Source of the DNA: Pseudoflavonifractor sp. An85
GTDB taxonomy: Bacteria; Bacillota; Clostridia; Oscillospirales; Oscillospiraceae
Assembly (NCBI RefSeq): GCF_002161235.1
Contig: NZ_NFHE01000003.1
Location: 1-64,000 of the forward strand
Direction: 5' to 3'
DNA: 64,000 nt
Positions 7,031 to 15,738 of this stretch are shown here, one piece after another. Below the pieces are notes generated by a model, which was not told the origin of the DNA, searched no databases, and saw only the letters and a list, made by a program, of their open reading frames with translations. The position numbers were made by a program, and so were the translations under genes. Positions within the stretch are counted from its first letter, which is position 1, and the number at the start of each line of letters is the position of its first letter.

Positions 7031-8155
7031 ATGCCAATGGGAATCCAGCAGACCAACAATCTCTTACACCTGACCCTGGATATCTGGCAGGATCAAGTCT
7101 TTTTCAACGAGATCGCTTATCCAGCCGGACACTTTGCCGCCGACCTGTTAAACGTCAGCCCAGAGATGTTGCAGGAATTACTCACTCTGGGCGGCACCAT
7201 CAGCCACCAGGTGGAAGCGCTGGCCTTTGCGGAGCCTTCTCGGTTTGTCCATCTGTTGCAGGAAACTCGTCCCACCCTGGAACCACTCCTGGACATCCTG
7301 TGGCGTTGTCCACCCTACTGCTTCCTGGACAAGGCGCAGGAGCTTCATGCCGTGGACGTGTTGTTTTCTCCAGCCTCTCACAACGATTTGCTGCATCCGG
7401 CCTCCCCTGTCCGGCAATTCTTCTTCCGCTACCTCACTGCCGCATTCAGCATCCCCCTGGGCATCTACCACTTTTCTGTGGCAGGTCTATATTTCGAGGT
7501 CGAGTACCTGCGCAGGCTCAAGAAACGCAACGAGACCTTCTTTGCCACCGCCGCCCGCGACTGTTTCAACAGTGAGGACTTCTGGGCCATGATGCATAAG
7601 CTCTCCTATGCAGAAATCGAGCCCTTCACCATCTCCCCCACTATATCCTCCACTTATACCTTTGCCCGCAATCCCAAACACGAAACAGACATGGTGTTTG
7701 TCCAGCGGATAGAATTCCCCACCCTCATTCACTTTTACATCTTCGATTTGTTGAACGGGTTACACCACGGCCATGCCCCCAGCCAGTGCCAAAACTGTGG
7801 GTATTATTTTCTCACCACCAACGCCCATGTCCCCAAATACTGCGACGGCATAGCTCCCCAGGACAGCCGCATGACCTGCAGGCAGTACGGAGCTATGATG
7901 CACCAGAAGGAGCAAAACAAACACCACCCCATTTACAGTCTGTTCAATACCCGCACCGGCACCATCCGCAAACATCACCAGCGGCGCAAAATTTCGGACG
8001 AACTGCGGCAAGAGGCACTCCATTTGGCAGCAGTCTGCCGGGACAAGGCCCTTATGGACAACGACTACGCCGCCCACGGGTACGCACAGGACATGGAGTT
8101 GGAGGCACTCTATGCCCAGGCCCAACGCCGTTTGGAACGAGGGAAACAGTCATGA
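7031..8155 (+). CDS. DUF6076-like protein with zinc-ribbon motif
   Basis: A 374-residue protein from ATG 7031 (GGGGTGA four bases upstream); the longer frame from 6917 includes the promoter region and is unlikely. Residues around 250-290 contain CQNCGYYFLTTN and a downstream KYCDG/MTCRQYG cluster, a probable Cys-rich zinc site. The rest is helical. The layout resembles proteins annotated DUF6076 in Clostridia mobile elements; that name is from memory and function is unknown. The stop overlaps the start of the next gene (ATGA), so the two are co-translated. Confidence 0.65.
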   Translation: MPMGIQQTNNLLHLTLDIWQDQVFFNEIAYPAGHFAADLLNVSPEMLQELLTLGGTISHQVEALAFAEPSRFVHLLQETRPTLEPLLDILWRCPPYCFLDKAQELHAVDVLFSPASHNDLLHPASPVRQFFFRYLTAAFSIPLGIYHFSVAGLYFEVEYLRRLKKRNETFFATAARDCFNSEDFWAMMHKLSYAEIEPFTISPTISSTYTFARNPKHETDMVFVQRIEFPTLIHFYIFDLLNGLHHGHAPSQCQNCGYYFLTTNAHVPKYCDGIAPQDSRMTCRQYGAMMHQKEQNKHHPIYSLFNTRTGTIRKHHQRRKISDELRQEALHLAAVCRDKALMDNDYAAHGYAQDMELEALYAQAQRRLERGKQS

Positions 8156-8991
8156 AGATGTACGATTGTTCCACCCCATCTTGCAGCAACGAAGAGCTTG
8201 CCCGCCTAATCCAAGAGGGCGACCCTCAGGCGGCTTCTCAATTACTCTCCCAGAACGAGGGATACCTCACGAAACTGGCCACCACGTATGCCAAGCAGCT
8301 TTCCCAACCCTCCCTGATGGAGGATTTGAAACAGGAGGGTGCGCTGGCTCTTCTGGAGGCGGCACAGCGGTTTGACCCGTCCAGGGGGACCAAACTTCTG
8401 ACCTATGCTACCTCTGCCATAGAGACCGCCATGCAGGACTTTGCCGCACAAAGCTCCTGCCCCCTGTCTTTCCCAGCAGAGCGTTATCAGCAATTGCGCC
8501 AGGTGGCTTTTCTCTGTGCTGCCCATGAACAGGAAACCGAAGACGAGCTTCTCGCTGCAATCCAGAAAAAGCTATCGGTCTCTGCCCTGGTGGCCAAACG
8601 GATGCTGGAGGAATACCGCACCTTTTTCCACACGGAATCCTTGGGCGACCGTGTCTTTGATGTAAGCTATGGCGGTGATCCCGCCAAGGCCTATGACCGA
8701 TTTATGCGCCGGACGCTACTTCTCCAGCGCATGGAGGAAGTACTGAATCCCCGGGAGTTAAATCTGGTGCGCAACTATCTGGGCCTGGATCAGGCGGACG
8801 GACGGGGCATGACCTTTCAGGAGTTGGCCATTCGCTTGAACTACAACGGCCCCAGCGGTGCAGAGAAGGCCTATAAAAGTGCCATCCGCAAATTAAAACA
8901 GCAGCTCAATGGCGGTGCCTATGGGCAGTGGATTGCTAGGCAGAAAGCCATTCGGAAGGCAGTGCGGGAAGTTTGTGTTAACCCCAGATAG
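8152..8991 (+). CDS. Sigma-70-family-like protein of the element
   Basis: A 279-residue protein from ATG 8152, overlapping the previous stop. The first half has a region-2 signature: LMEDLKQEGALALLEAAQRF followed by DPSRGTKLLTYATSAIETAM. The second half has a region-4-like stretch (LNPRELNLVRNYLGL, then QELAIRLNYNG...SAIRKLKQQL). It may direct RNA polymerase to element promoters or act as a decayed sigma-like regulator. A sigma-like gene inside an element that splits a sporulation gene is a plausible route for timing control, but no target promoters were identified. Confidence 0.7.
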   Translation: MKMYDCSTPSCSNEELARLIQEGDPQAASQLLSQNEGYLTKLATTYAKQLSQPSLMEDLKQEGALALLEAAQRFDPSRGTKLLTYATSAIETAMQDFAAQSSCPLSFPAERYQQLRQVAFLCAAHEQETEDELLAAIQKKLSVSALVAKRMLEEYRTFFHTESLGDRVFDVSYGGDPAKAYDRFMRRTLLLQRMEEVLNPRELNLVRNYLGLDQADGRGMTFQELAIRLNYNGPSGAEKAYKSAIRKLKQQLNGGAYGQWIARQKAIRKAVREVCVNPR

Positions 8992-9010
8992 ACCGATAGG
9001 AGGCAATCAT

Positions 9011-9475
9011 ATGAGTATTTTATCCCTTGCCAGTGGGCAGTCTGCCTACCGTGGCTATGAATATTTCCAGAACAAAAAGGTCTTGCGTGTGGAGCCGTGC
9101 GGCGACACCTCCTACCACGGCACTGTGTCCGGCAGCAACGGCGCACAATATGACGTGACCATCGACTTGTCCCACCCTCGGAAAAGTCAATGCACCTGTC
9201 CCCACGCCGCCGGACGACGGATCATCTGCAAACACATGGTCGCCCTCTACCTCACCGTTTTTCCCGAAGAAGCTGCACAGTATATCGCAGAGGTGGAGGC
9301 ATATTGGAACGAACAAGAACAGGCACAGGAGCAACTGGAGGATCGTTTGCTCCACCGTGTGCATCGCATGAAGAAATCGGAACTCCAGACGGCACTGCTG
9401 GATCTTCTGTTCACAGGGCCGGAGTGGCAGGTTGAGCGTTTTCTGGATTCGTATGGTGATTTTTATGAGGAATGA
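9011..9475 (+). CDS. SWIM zinc-finger protein
   Basis: A 154-residue protein with AGGAGG seven bases before ATG 9011. The SWIM motif is CTCPHAAGRRIICKHMVAL (CxC...CxH), a small zinc fold used for DNA or protein contacts. The remainder is an acidic helix region. Only the zinc-finger half has a recognisable family; function in the element is unknown. It ends the 7031-9475 unit. Confidence 0.75.
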   Translation: MSILSLASGQSAYRGYEYFQNKKVLRVEPCGDTSYHGTVSGSNGAQYDVTIDLSHPRKSQCTCPHAAGRRIICKHMVALYLTVFPEEAAQYIAEVEAYWNEQEQAQEQLEDRLLHRVHRMKKSELQTALLDLLFTGPEWQVERFLDSYGDFYEE

Positions 9476-9665
9476 CCGAGCACACCCTATGCGATCCAAG
9501 GCCAGAACAAAAAGTGAAAGGAGTTTTTGCTGTTTTGATGCAAATACTGCAACGAGTTTATGTCCCCGCTTTGTATAAACATGAATGCCTTTCCTGTAAA
9601 TACTTTCAACTGCTTACAGTTTGTAATTACTTGCTCTGCTCCGCCCTCATGCATCCGCCGTTGTA

Positions 9666-9694
9666 TTGACAATGCACATAATAAGCACTATAAT
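9666..9694 (+). promoter_or_regulatory. Consensus sigma-A promoter for the toxin-antitoxin pair
   Basis: TTGACA (9666-9671), 17-bp spacer, TATAAT (9689-9694): a perfect match to consensus, 24 bases before the antitoxin ATG. The rest of the 9476-9665 gap holds no gene that could be supported. Confidence 0.85.
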
Positions 9695-9717
9695 TGTAGC
9701 GCAAGGAGGGACTCTCT

Positions 9718-9966
9718 ATGGACACCAACATGACCTTTCGCATGGACAGCCAGACCAAGGCACAAATGACGGAAATCTGCGCCCAGTTAGGCATGACCCC
9801 ATCCACTGCCTTCAATATCTTCGCCAACGCCTTTGTACGCTCCGGCGGTATGCCCTTTGCGGTGAAGTTGGCTCCCCCCGCTAAAGTCAGCCGTGCACAA
9901 ATGCTGGATGACGCCAGTGAACTGCTGGATGCTTTTTCCGCCGACTATAAGAGGATGGCAGAATGA
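9718..9966 (+). CDS. RelB/DinJ-family antitoxin
   Basis: An 82-residue protein with the RelB/DinJ opening MDTNMTFRMDSQTKAQMTEI and GMTPSTAFNIFANAFV, a ribbon-helix-helix DNA-binding half, followed by a flexible acidic C-terminus expected to wrap the toxin. AGGAGG precedes the ATG. Its stop overlaps the toxin start (ATGA), the usual coupling in type II modules. It would repress its own strong promoter at 9666-9694. Confidence 0.85.
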   Translation: MDTNMTFRMDSQTKAQMTEICAQLGMTPSTAFNIFANAFVRSGGMPFAVKLAPPAKVSRAQMLDDASELLDAFSADYKRMAE

Positions 9967-10340
9967 TTTGGATTACCGCAGATGATGTGATCGCCCTTCA
10001 TTCTTAAGTGATCAAAAAGATCGGCGGTATTGACGGCTTAAGGGATCGTTCCGTTTTGGAATCCGCCGTCTCCGCTCCCCTGCAATCCTTTGGCGGTACA
10101 GACCTATTCCCCGGTGACATCGATAAAATTGCCCGTATCGGCTTTGGACTAGCCTCCAACCACGCCTTTCTGGACGGAAACAAACGCATCGGGGCTATGG
10201 TGGTACAGCTGCTTCTCAAATGGAATGGATATGCCCTCCAACTACGAGAAGGAGAACTGGCGGATATGTTCATTTCCATTGCCAGCGGAGCCGCCAATGA
10301 AACCGATTTGAGCAAATGGATTCAACAGCATCTCCGATAA
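9963..10340 (+). pseudogene. Doc-type (Fic fold) toxin with nonsense codon 15
   Basis: ATG 9963 overlaps the antitoxin stop and begins MIWITADDVIALHS, the standard Doc N-terminus. The next codon is TAA (10005-10007). Translation could resume at the immediately following GTG 10008 in the same frame, giving 110 residues (VIKKIGGIDGLRDRSVLESA). The catalytic Fic/Doc motif HAFLDGNKR (about 10168-10194) is intact, and the combined length (about 125) fits Doc. Doc toxins phosphorylate EF-Tu. A single base change restores the frame, so this is a recent inactivation, a sequencing error or an attenuated restart product. Confidence 0.8.
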
Positions 10341-10342
10341 TC

Positions 10343-10394
10343 AAAAGCAGCAGAACATCATTCCATCTGCGGAATGTGGCTCTGCTGCTTTTTC
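10343..10394 (+). terminator. Terminator after the toxin-antitoxin pair
   Basis: Long imperfect stem: AAAGCAGCAGA pairs with TCTGCTGCTTT, and an inner ATTCC/GGAAT closes the hairpin. It is followed by TTTTT. Confidence 0.75.
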
Positions 10395-10405
10395 CATGAA
10401 CACAG

Positions 10406-10452
10406 AACCCGCCGCAGAATTGAAACTCCTGCAGCGGGTTTCTCGTTTTTTC
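10406..10452 (+). terminator. Second hairpin with T-tract
   Basis: AACCCGCcGCAG pairs with CTGCaGCGGGTT, followed by TCTCGTTTTTT. It backs up the preceding terminator and faces the convergent surface-protein gene. Confidence 0.65.
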
Positions 10453-10492
10453 TGTTATATTGCGAATCTTTTTAGATCAGCTGGATACCTAC

Positions 10493-13400
10493 TTATCGCC
10501 ATACCCGCTTGCGCAGAGTCACCACGCCGCGCAGGGCTCCCATGGCCACAACCAGAACCACCACATAAGCCATCATCTGATTGGTGTCGCCGGTCTGGGG
10601 ATTCTTGTCCCCATCGGGCTTAGCAGTGGTGTCTGTGGTGTTGCCGGTATTGTTTCCGGAATCATCGGTGCTCTGACCAGGCTTGTTGACATCGTCGTCC
10701 GGCTGGGTGGTGGTACCGTCACCGGGCTTGGTGGTGTCATCCTCTTCGGGCTGCTGATCATCCACCAGCTCCACCTCGGAACGGTCCCGGATGCGCAGGC
10801 AGGCCCCGTCGGGGTCATAGTACACCACACCCACAGCGGAGATGTCGGCCCCCACCTTCACAAAGGTCTCCAGGGGGGTACTGCCGTCTTGGGAGTAGCC
10901 AATGTAGTTGTTGAACAGCAGGCGGAACTCATGGGTACCGTCACTGAGCATGACCTCACTGACCTGCTCGCTGACCAGCTCCACCGAAGTCACGGTACCG
11001 CTGACCTTGGCCAGCCAGCCACCGTAGGTGTCGTAGTCGTTGGCCTGCTCCAGGGTCAGTTCTTTCGGCTCCACAGGCTGGATGGTGCTGTCCACCAACT
11101 CGATGTCAATGACTCGTAGCTCCACATCGCCCTGGTACTGATCCCAGCTGCCGGTGACCCGGACAGTCTGGCCCACCAGGAAAGTGCCGTCAGCGCTGGA
11201 GACAGGATAGAGGTCAATGCCTCCGGTTTCGTCCTGGATGTAGATGGTGTCAAAGAAGGCGTTGGGTTCCACATTGCCAGCGGTAACCACACCCTCCACG
11301 GTAAAGATGTCACCCACCTCACCCTGACGGGCCTCGGCAATGGTGCTAATCTCCCGCTCCTCCAGAATAGAGGAGACGATGTTCTGGACAATGACCTTGT
11401 TGGCATAGCTGGCATCGCCGTAGTCCACGCTGGAGCTGTCGGAGATTTCAAAGTTGGACAGGAACACTGTACCGGCCACATACACCCGGCCCCGGCCCAC
11501 GGCCTCAGTGGCCAGAGTGACCACATCTCCCTTTTGCACGACAGCGGTGCTGGCATCGTAAGAGCCGCTGGTGGTGCTGCCCTTTTCCTTGCCGCTGTCC
11601 CATTTTCCTTCACTGCCCTCGGGGCGGACGTTGGAGTTGATGGAATAGCAGTTGGAAGAACCCATCACCAGAGCCTGACCATTTTCGCCCAGATCCACAG
11701 AACAGCCGGAGTAGGCGCTGTACACCTGGCCCTCCTGCAGCCCAGCAAAGAGCTGAGGAAAATCCTGTGTGTTAAATTTATCCATATACACGCGGTAGGT
11801 CTGGGTGGCGCCTCCGTTGTAATTGGTGTCGTCGTCCAGCACCTCGTCGTCATTGAGGCGCAGAGTAGATCCCATGGCCTCCAAAATGGGGTTGACCTGC
11901 TCGGTGGAACAGAAGGGAGCGCCGCTGAAGCTATCCTGATAGTCCGCCAAGCCGCAGAGAATGACGGTACCGCCATTCTTGGCATAGTCCGCCACCAGCT
12001 GGATGTATTCCTCCGAGAAGTTGGTCTCCTCTGTGGGGGTCACGCCATTTTGCTCTTTCTTCAGGGGGGCAGATACCACCAACAGAGAGACATTCTCCAA
12101 GTCCTCCGCGGTGATAGTCTCCCCGGGCTGTTTGATGGTCACCTGGGCGTTCATCTCGGCGGCCAGGGCGGTGAAGTTCCCCATGTTCCCGGAATAGTAG
12201 CCGGTGACATAGTCGTTGTAGTGGGTGCCGTCCACCAGGATACGGGTGACCAGAGAGGGATCGGTGACGTTAAGTTGGAGCACCCCGGTAAAGGTGTACT
12301 CGGTTCCGCCGATGGTGGAGACCAGGGACACATCCACAGTGGTCTTACCTGCCATGTCAAAGGTGCAGGGGAAAGAAATCTGTGCCGTAGTTCCAGAGGT
12401 CAACACGCCATTGCTTCCGATTTCCTGGACGTTCACGGTGTGAATCACCTCACCGTCCACGGAATAGGTCATGGACTGGACGGTCATATCGCTGCCGGCG
12501 TTGTTGTAGATCTCGCTGGAGAGGTTGACCGCCTCGCCACGCACCACCAACTCCTGATCGCACACTGTGCTGGAGATACCGGCATTGACCCCCTCACCAG
12601 TCCACACGGGAGCGGTAACGGCGATGTTCTGGTCGGCCTGAGTGATGCGCAGATAGTAGTAGGAGTAGTCGTTGCTGTCAAAGGCAAAGGTCACAGTACC
12701 GTTGCAGCCGGACAGGGTCTTGCTGGCTGCAACCAGACCACCGTTGACGATTACCTCCACCTTGGCATCGCCGGAGTCGGTGGGGTCGCTGATCTGGGCC
12801 TGTATAGTGACCCCCTGCTCCTGCTTGGGCAGGATGGAGCCCATAGCGTTGCCGTTGAGAGAATACAGGATGGACAGATCGTTGTCCTCGGTGGCGTACA
12901 CCCGGTAGTTGGCAATGGCATCGTAAATGCCCTGCTCAGTCAAGTCAGAGGCCAGCACCACACTGCGGGCGGTGTTGGAGTCGCCCCAGTTACCCTTGTG
13001 GTTGTCCTGGTTGTTTGTGGGGGCCACATGCCACCCCTTGTCCAAAGCACGGGTGTAGTACTCATAGCTGGGGAAGTAGCCGCTGGAGCCAATGGCTCCT
13101 TCGCCGTTGCCCACCTCAATGAGGGTGATGCGCTGATCCAGTGCGGCGGAGTAGAACGCAAAGTCCTGGAAATCACCAAAGGTGGTGCCGGGATGGTTGA
13201 ACTGGGACAGAGAGGAACTGACCTGCACCAGCATATTATAGTAGTTCTGATAGCCTTCGGTGCTGCCGGACTTATTGCCGAACTCGCTGTTGCTACGGCT
13301 TTCAAAACCTGGGGTGTTGAAGGTGTTGATGTGACCGAACCCATCCGACCAAGTCATCTCAAAGCCATAGAGACCCACAAAGTTCTCAGTGGTGGCATTG

Positions 13401-15709
13401 GCAGCTGCCTCGTGGCCCTGGGCCCACTCGCTGCTGATGGTGGTGCAGTCATTTTCCAGGCCCACCCCGTCGGCACTCTCATTGTCGAAGGAGTTGGAGT
13501 GGTCAGTGACCGCCAGGAAGTCCAGATTGTCCACCTGAGAGGCATGGTCAAAGGCCTCCTCCACGCTGCCCGCACCGTCGGAGATGTTGGTATGGGAGTG
13601 AAGCTGTCCAAAGTAGAGGTTGTAGTCATTCAGAGACACAGGAGCCTGATAAGTAAACTCCGCCACCGGGCTGATCTGAGCCTGGGTGCCAGCCTCTTCA
13701 TCGACGGGCAGATAGGCGATGGCCTTGAGGGTCAGAGGCTGATCCACAGTGGGCACCGCCACATCCTCCCCCACCTTGAGAGCCTTGGTGTAGGCTTCGC
13801 TGTTGGTGGTGGGCTGGGAGCCGTCGGTGGTGTAGTAGATGGTGGCACCCTCCACGCTCATCAGTTCAATGGTAGCACCCTCGGTCAGAGAGGCTCCGCT
13901 GGCCGGGGTAGCCCGCACCTCCAGCTGGGTGGGTTCCGGCTCAGGTTCGGGCACACCCTCCACCACCTGGAAGACCACACCGGTTTTGTCGTTTTTGCTG
14001 GTGGTCCAATCGTCATACTTGTCATCCCAAAGCAGGTAGTTGCCCCGACCCTGGTTTTTCACATAGTATACTCCTGTGGTATCACTGGCTTCCAGCGTCC
14101 AGGTCTCGTTCTCCCCTGCACCGGGGTACACGCTGGAATAGCTTCCCGCCATACTCAGAGTCTTACCTCCATTGGTGAAGGTAAAGCCAGTTTCGGCATC
14201 TCCCCCCACCGTCCACACCTCGGTGGCCTCATACCCGGTGAGAGTTCCATCGGACAGCTCCACCGTCACACCCACGGGGTAGTAAGTGTTCTTTACGGTG
14301 GCGGACAGGGCCAGCATGGTGTCCAGAGCATAAATAACCACCTGGTCACCAGCAGCAATAGGTGTCTCTCCCTCCTGCCCATCATCAGGCACCAGAGGCT
14401 CCTCGTTCACATCAAAGCTGCCGCTGCGGTAGAACTGGAAGGTGTAGATCTGGGGCTTGCTGGTATTCATGCTATAGCAGGTAAAATAGCCGCCGTAGTA
14501 CTCCAGGTACTGGGGTTTGTTATAAGCTACCGCATTGGTTCCCTTGACATAGGAGCCGTTTTCGGCCTTCTCCAGGTCAAAGAGGGTGTATTCCCCCTGC
14601 TCCTCCACCAGTCGGACGTTGGTGCCGTCCAGATAGAGGAAACCCTTGTCGCTTTTGAGGATATAGTGGCCGTCCTGCTCATAGACCTTGAACTGAGCCG
14701 TACCCTCGGGAATTGTCAGAGTGGCATCGCTGACCTGGGCGTCCAGGGCCACCAGCTCATCCTTGGTGCTGCCGGAGCTGCTGGTGTAGGTATAGCCCTG
14801 GCTGCTCATAACTTTGTTGGCTTCGGGATAGTAGATGGTCACCACGTCACCCTCTGCGATTGTCTCCACCCGCTGGGCAGTGGCCGGCGCCTGAATGGTG
14901 TAGCGGATGGTCTGGATGGCGCTCTGGGTGCCATCCAGCACGGCCACCGCCTTTAAGGTCACCTGAGCCCCTGCCTCACCGGTGATCACCGGCTTAGTCT
15001 CGTCGGTATAGAGGGTGCTGGTGTCGCTGGGGTCACTGCCGTCGGTGGTGTAGTAGATGGCCGCTTCTTGGGTGGCGCATGTCAGAGTAATGGCGGTGCC
15101 AGAGGCCACCTCCCCACCCTGGGGCTGTGCCTGGGGTGCGGCCACTGTAATCCCTGCGTCCCCACTGTCCACCTGGAACACCAGCAGGTCAAACACGTAT
15201 CCGCTGGAATTGGTGGTGGAATATGCACCAAAACGTGCCCCGGAGGTTTGCCATGCAATGGCCCGGGTGCTGCTTCCAGAGGCCACAAAACGGAAGGTGC
15301 CGTCCCCGTTATCGGTCACATTCCAGGTGTAGGCTTCCTGAGGCTTGGTAAAGTTGGTACCTGAGCTGCCATAGCCCAGATAGTTGGTGCCATTGGACAG
15401 GCTGATTCCGGTTCCCGAAGCCGCTGCCATCCACACCGGCACGTCGGTGCCGCTGAGGTTCGTCCCGTTCACCGTCACAGGTACCCCGTCAATTTTGCTG
15501 TCAATGGTGGAGCCTAGAGCTTGGGCGCCACGGTCGGTGTTGGCCACCAGCACGAAGCTGCCGCCTGCCTGGAGTTGTGCCGCCGACGTGACCTGGGTGT
15601 AGGTGTTCTCCTGGGCATGGGACATGACAGGAAGCATGCCCAAGCACAGAACCAGTACCATCAGCAGAGCCAATCCACGCTTGCCCCAGCTTTTGAATCT
15701 TTGATACAT
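10493..15709 (-). CDS. Giant sortase-anchored PHP-domain (CehA/McbA-like) surface protein
   Basis: A 1,738-residue secreted protein from ATG 15709 (GAAAGGAA upstream; an ATG at 15742 overlapping the YibE/F stop is the alternative). The order is: signal peptide (GLALLMVLVLCLGMLPVMSHA); an N-terminal repeat-like region; two chitobiase-type Ig modules with YYTTDGS motifs (about residues 200-280 and 595-685); and a PHP/polymerase-histidinol-phosphatase domain from about 697 (GQLHSHTNISDG, LAVTDHS, later NHPG and DNHKGNWGD), the metal-binding pattern of CehA/McbA metallohydrolases. Next come a DUF4350-like domain from about 1157 (ILVDGTHYNDY), an OB-fold module near 1456-1540, and a Thr/Asp-rich spacer. 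The anchor is NPQTGD, a hydrophobic segment and RKRVWR, a sortase signal. It probably hydrolyses a phosphoester or related extracellular substrate. It is cargo of the spoVT element. Confidence 0.8.
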   Translation of the reverse strand: MYQRFKSWGKRGLALLMVLVLCLGMLPVMSHAQENTYTQVTSAAQLQAGGSFVLVANTDRGAQALGSTIDSKIDGVPVTVNGTNLSGTDVPVWMAAASGTGISLSNGTNYLGYGSSGTNFTKPQEAYTWNVTDNGDGTFRFVASGSSTRAIAWQTSGARFGAYSTTNSSGYVFDLLVFQVDSGDAGITVAAPQAQPQGGEVASGTAITLTCATQEAAIYYTTDGSDPSDTSTLYTDETKPVITGEAGAQVTLKAVAVLDGTQSAIQTIRYTIQAPATAQRVETIAEGDVVTIYYPEANKVMSSQGYTYTSSSGSTKDELVALDAQVSDATLTIPEGTAQFKVYEQDGHYILKSDKGFLYLDGTNVRLVEEQGEYTLFDLEKAENGSYVKGTNAVAYNKPQYLEYYGGYFTCYSMNTSKPQIYTFQFYRSGSFDVNEEPLVPDDGQEGETPIAAGDQVVIYALDTMLALSATVKNTYYPVGVTVELSDGTLTGYEATEVWTVGGDAETGFTFTNGGKTLSMAGSYSSVYPGAGENETWTLEASDTTGVYYVKNQGRGNYLLWDDKYDDWTTSKNDKTGVVFQVVEGVPEPEPEPTQLEVRATPASGASLTEGATIELMSVEGATIYYTTDGSQPTTNSEAYTKALKVGEDVAVPTVDQPLTLKAIAYLPVDEEAGTQAQISPVAEFTYQAPVSLNDYNLYFGQLHSHTNISDGAGSVEEAFDHASQVDNLDFLAVTDHSNSFDNESADGVGLENDCTTISSEWAQGHEAAANATTENFVGLYGFEMTWSDGFGHINTFNTPGFESRSNSEFGNKSGSTEGYQNYYNMLVQVSSSLSQFNHPGTTFGDFQDFAFYSAALDQRITLIEVGNGEGAIGSSGYFPSYEYYTRALDKGWHVAPTNNQDNHKGNWGDSNTARSVVLASDLTEQGIYDAIANYRVYATEDNDLSILYSLNGNAMGSILPKQEQGVTIQAQISDPTDSGDAKVEVIVNGGLVAASKTLSGCNGTVTFAFDSNDYSYYYLRITQADQNIAVTAPVWTGEGVNAGISSTVCDQELVVRGEAVNLSSEIYNNAGSDMTVQSMTYSVDGEVIHTVNVQEIGSNGVLTSGTTAQISFPCTFDMAGKTTVDVSLVSTIGGTEYTFTGVLQLNVTDPSLVTRILVDGTHYNDYVTGYYSGNMGNFTALAAEMNAQVTIKQPGETITAEDLENVSLLVVSAPLKKEQNGVTPTEETNFSEEYIQLVADYAKNGGTVILCGLADYQDSFSGAPFCSTEQVNPILEAMGSTLRLNDDEVLDDDTNYNGGATQTYRVYMDKFNTQDFPQLFAGLQEGQVYSAYSGCSVDLGENGQALVMGSSNCYSINSNVRPEGSEGKWDSGKEKGSTTSGSYDASTAVVQKGDVVTLATEAVGRGRVYVAGTVFLSNFEISDSSSVDYGDASYANKVIVQNIVSSILEEREISTIAEARQGEVGDIFTVEGVVTAGNVEPNAFFDTIYIQDETGGIDLYPVSSADGTFLVGQTVRVTGSWDQYQGDVELRVIDIELVDSTIQPVEPKELTLEQANDYDTYGGWLAKVSGTVTSVELVSEQVSEVMLSDGTHEFRLLFNNYIGYSQDGSTPLETFVKVGADISAVGVVYYDPDGACLRIRDRSEVELVDDQQPEEDDTTKPGDGTTTQPDDDVNKPGQSTDDSGNNTGNTTDTTAKPDGDKNPQTGDTNQMMAYVVVLVVAMGALRGVVTLRKRVWR

Positions 15710-15738
15710 AAGTATCCGTTCCTTTCTCTCATGAGGTT

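Noticed and set aside
9472-9669. 65-residue plus-strand frame between the SWIM gene and the toxin-antitoxin pair
   Set aside because: No RBS, biased Leu/Tyr/Cys composition, and it runs into the promoter at 9666-9694.
10005-10010. Programmed readthrough or recoding of the stop in the Doc gene
   Set aside because: No recoding signal was recognised, and an in-frame GTG directly after the stop offers a simpler restart. Simple nonsense mutation preferred.
11534-14956. 1,140-residue open frame on the plus strand opposite the giant surface-protein gene
   Set aside because: It is the antisense of a clearly coding gene with signal peptide, PHP motifs and sortase signal. The translation is His/Val/Gly-rich with no domain, as expected for a GC-rich shadow frame.
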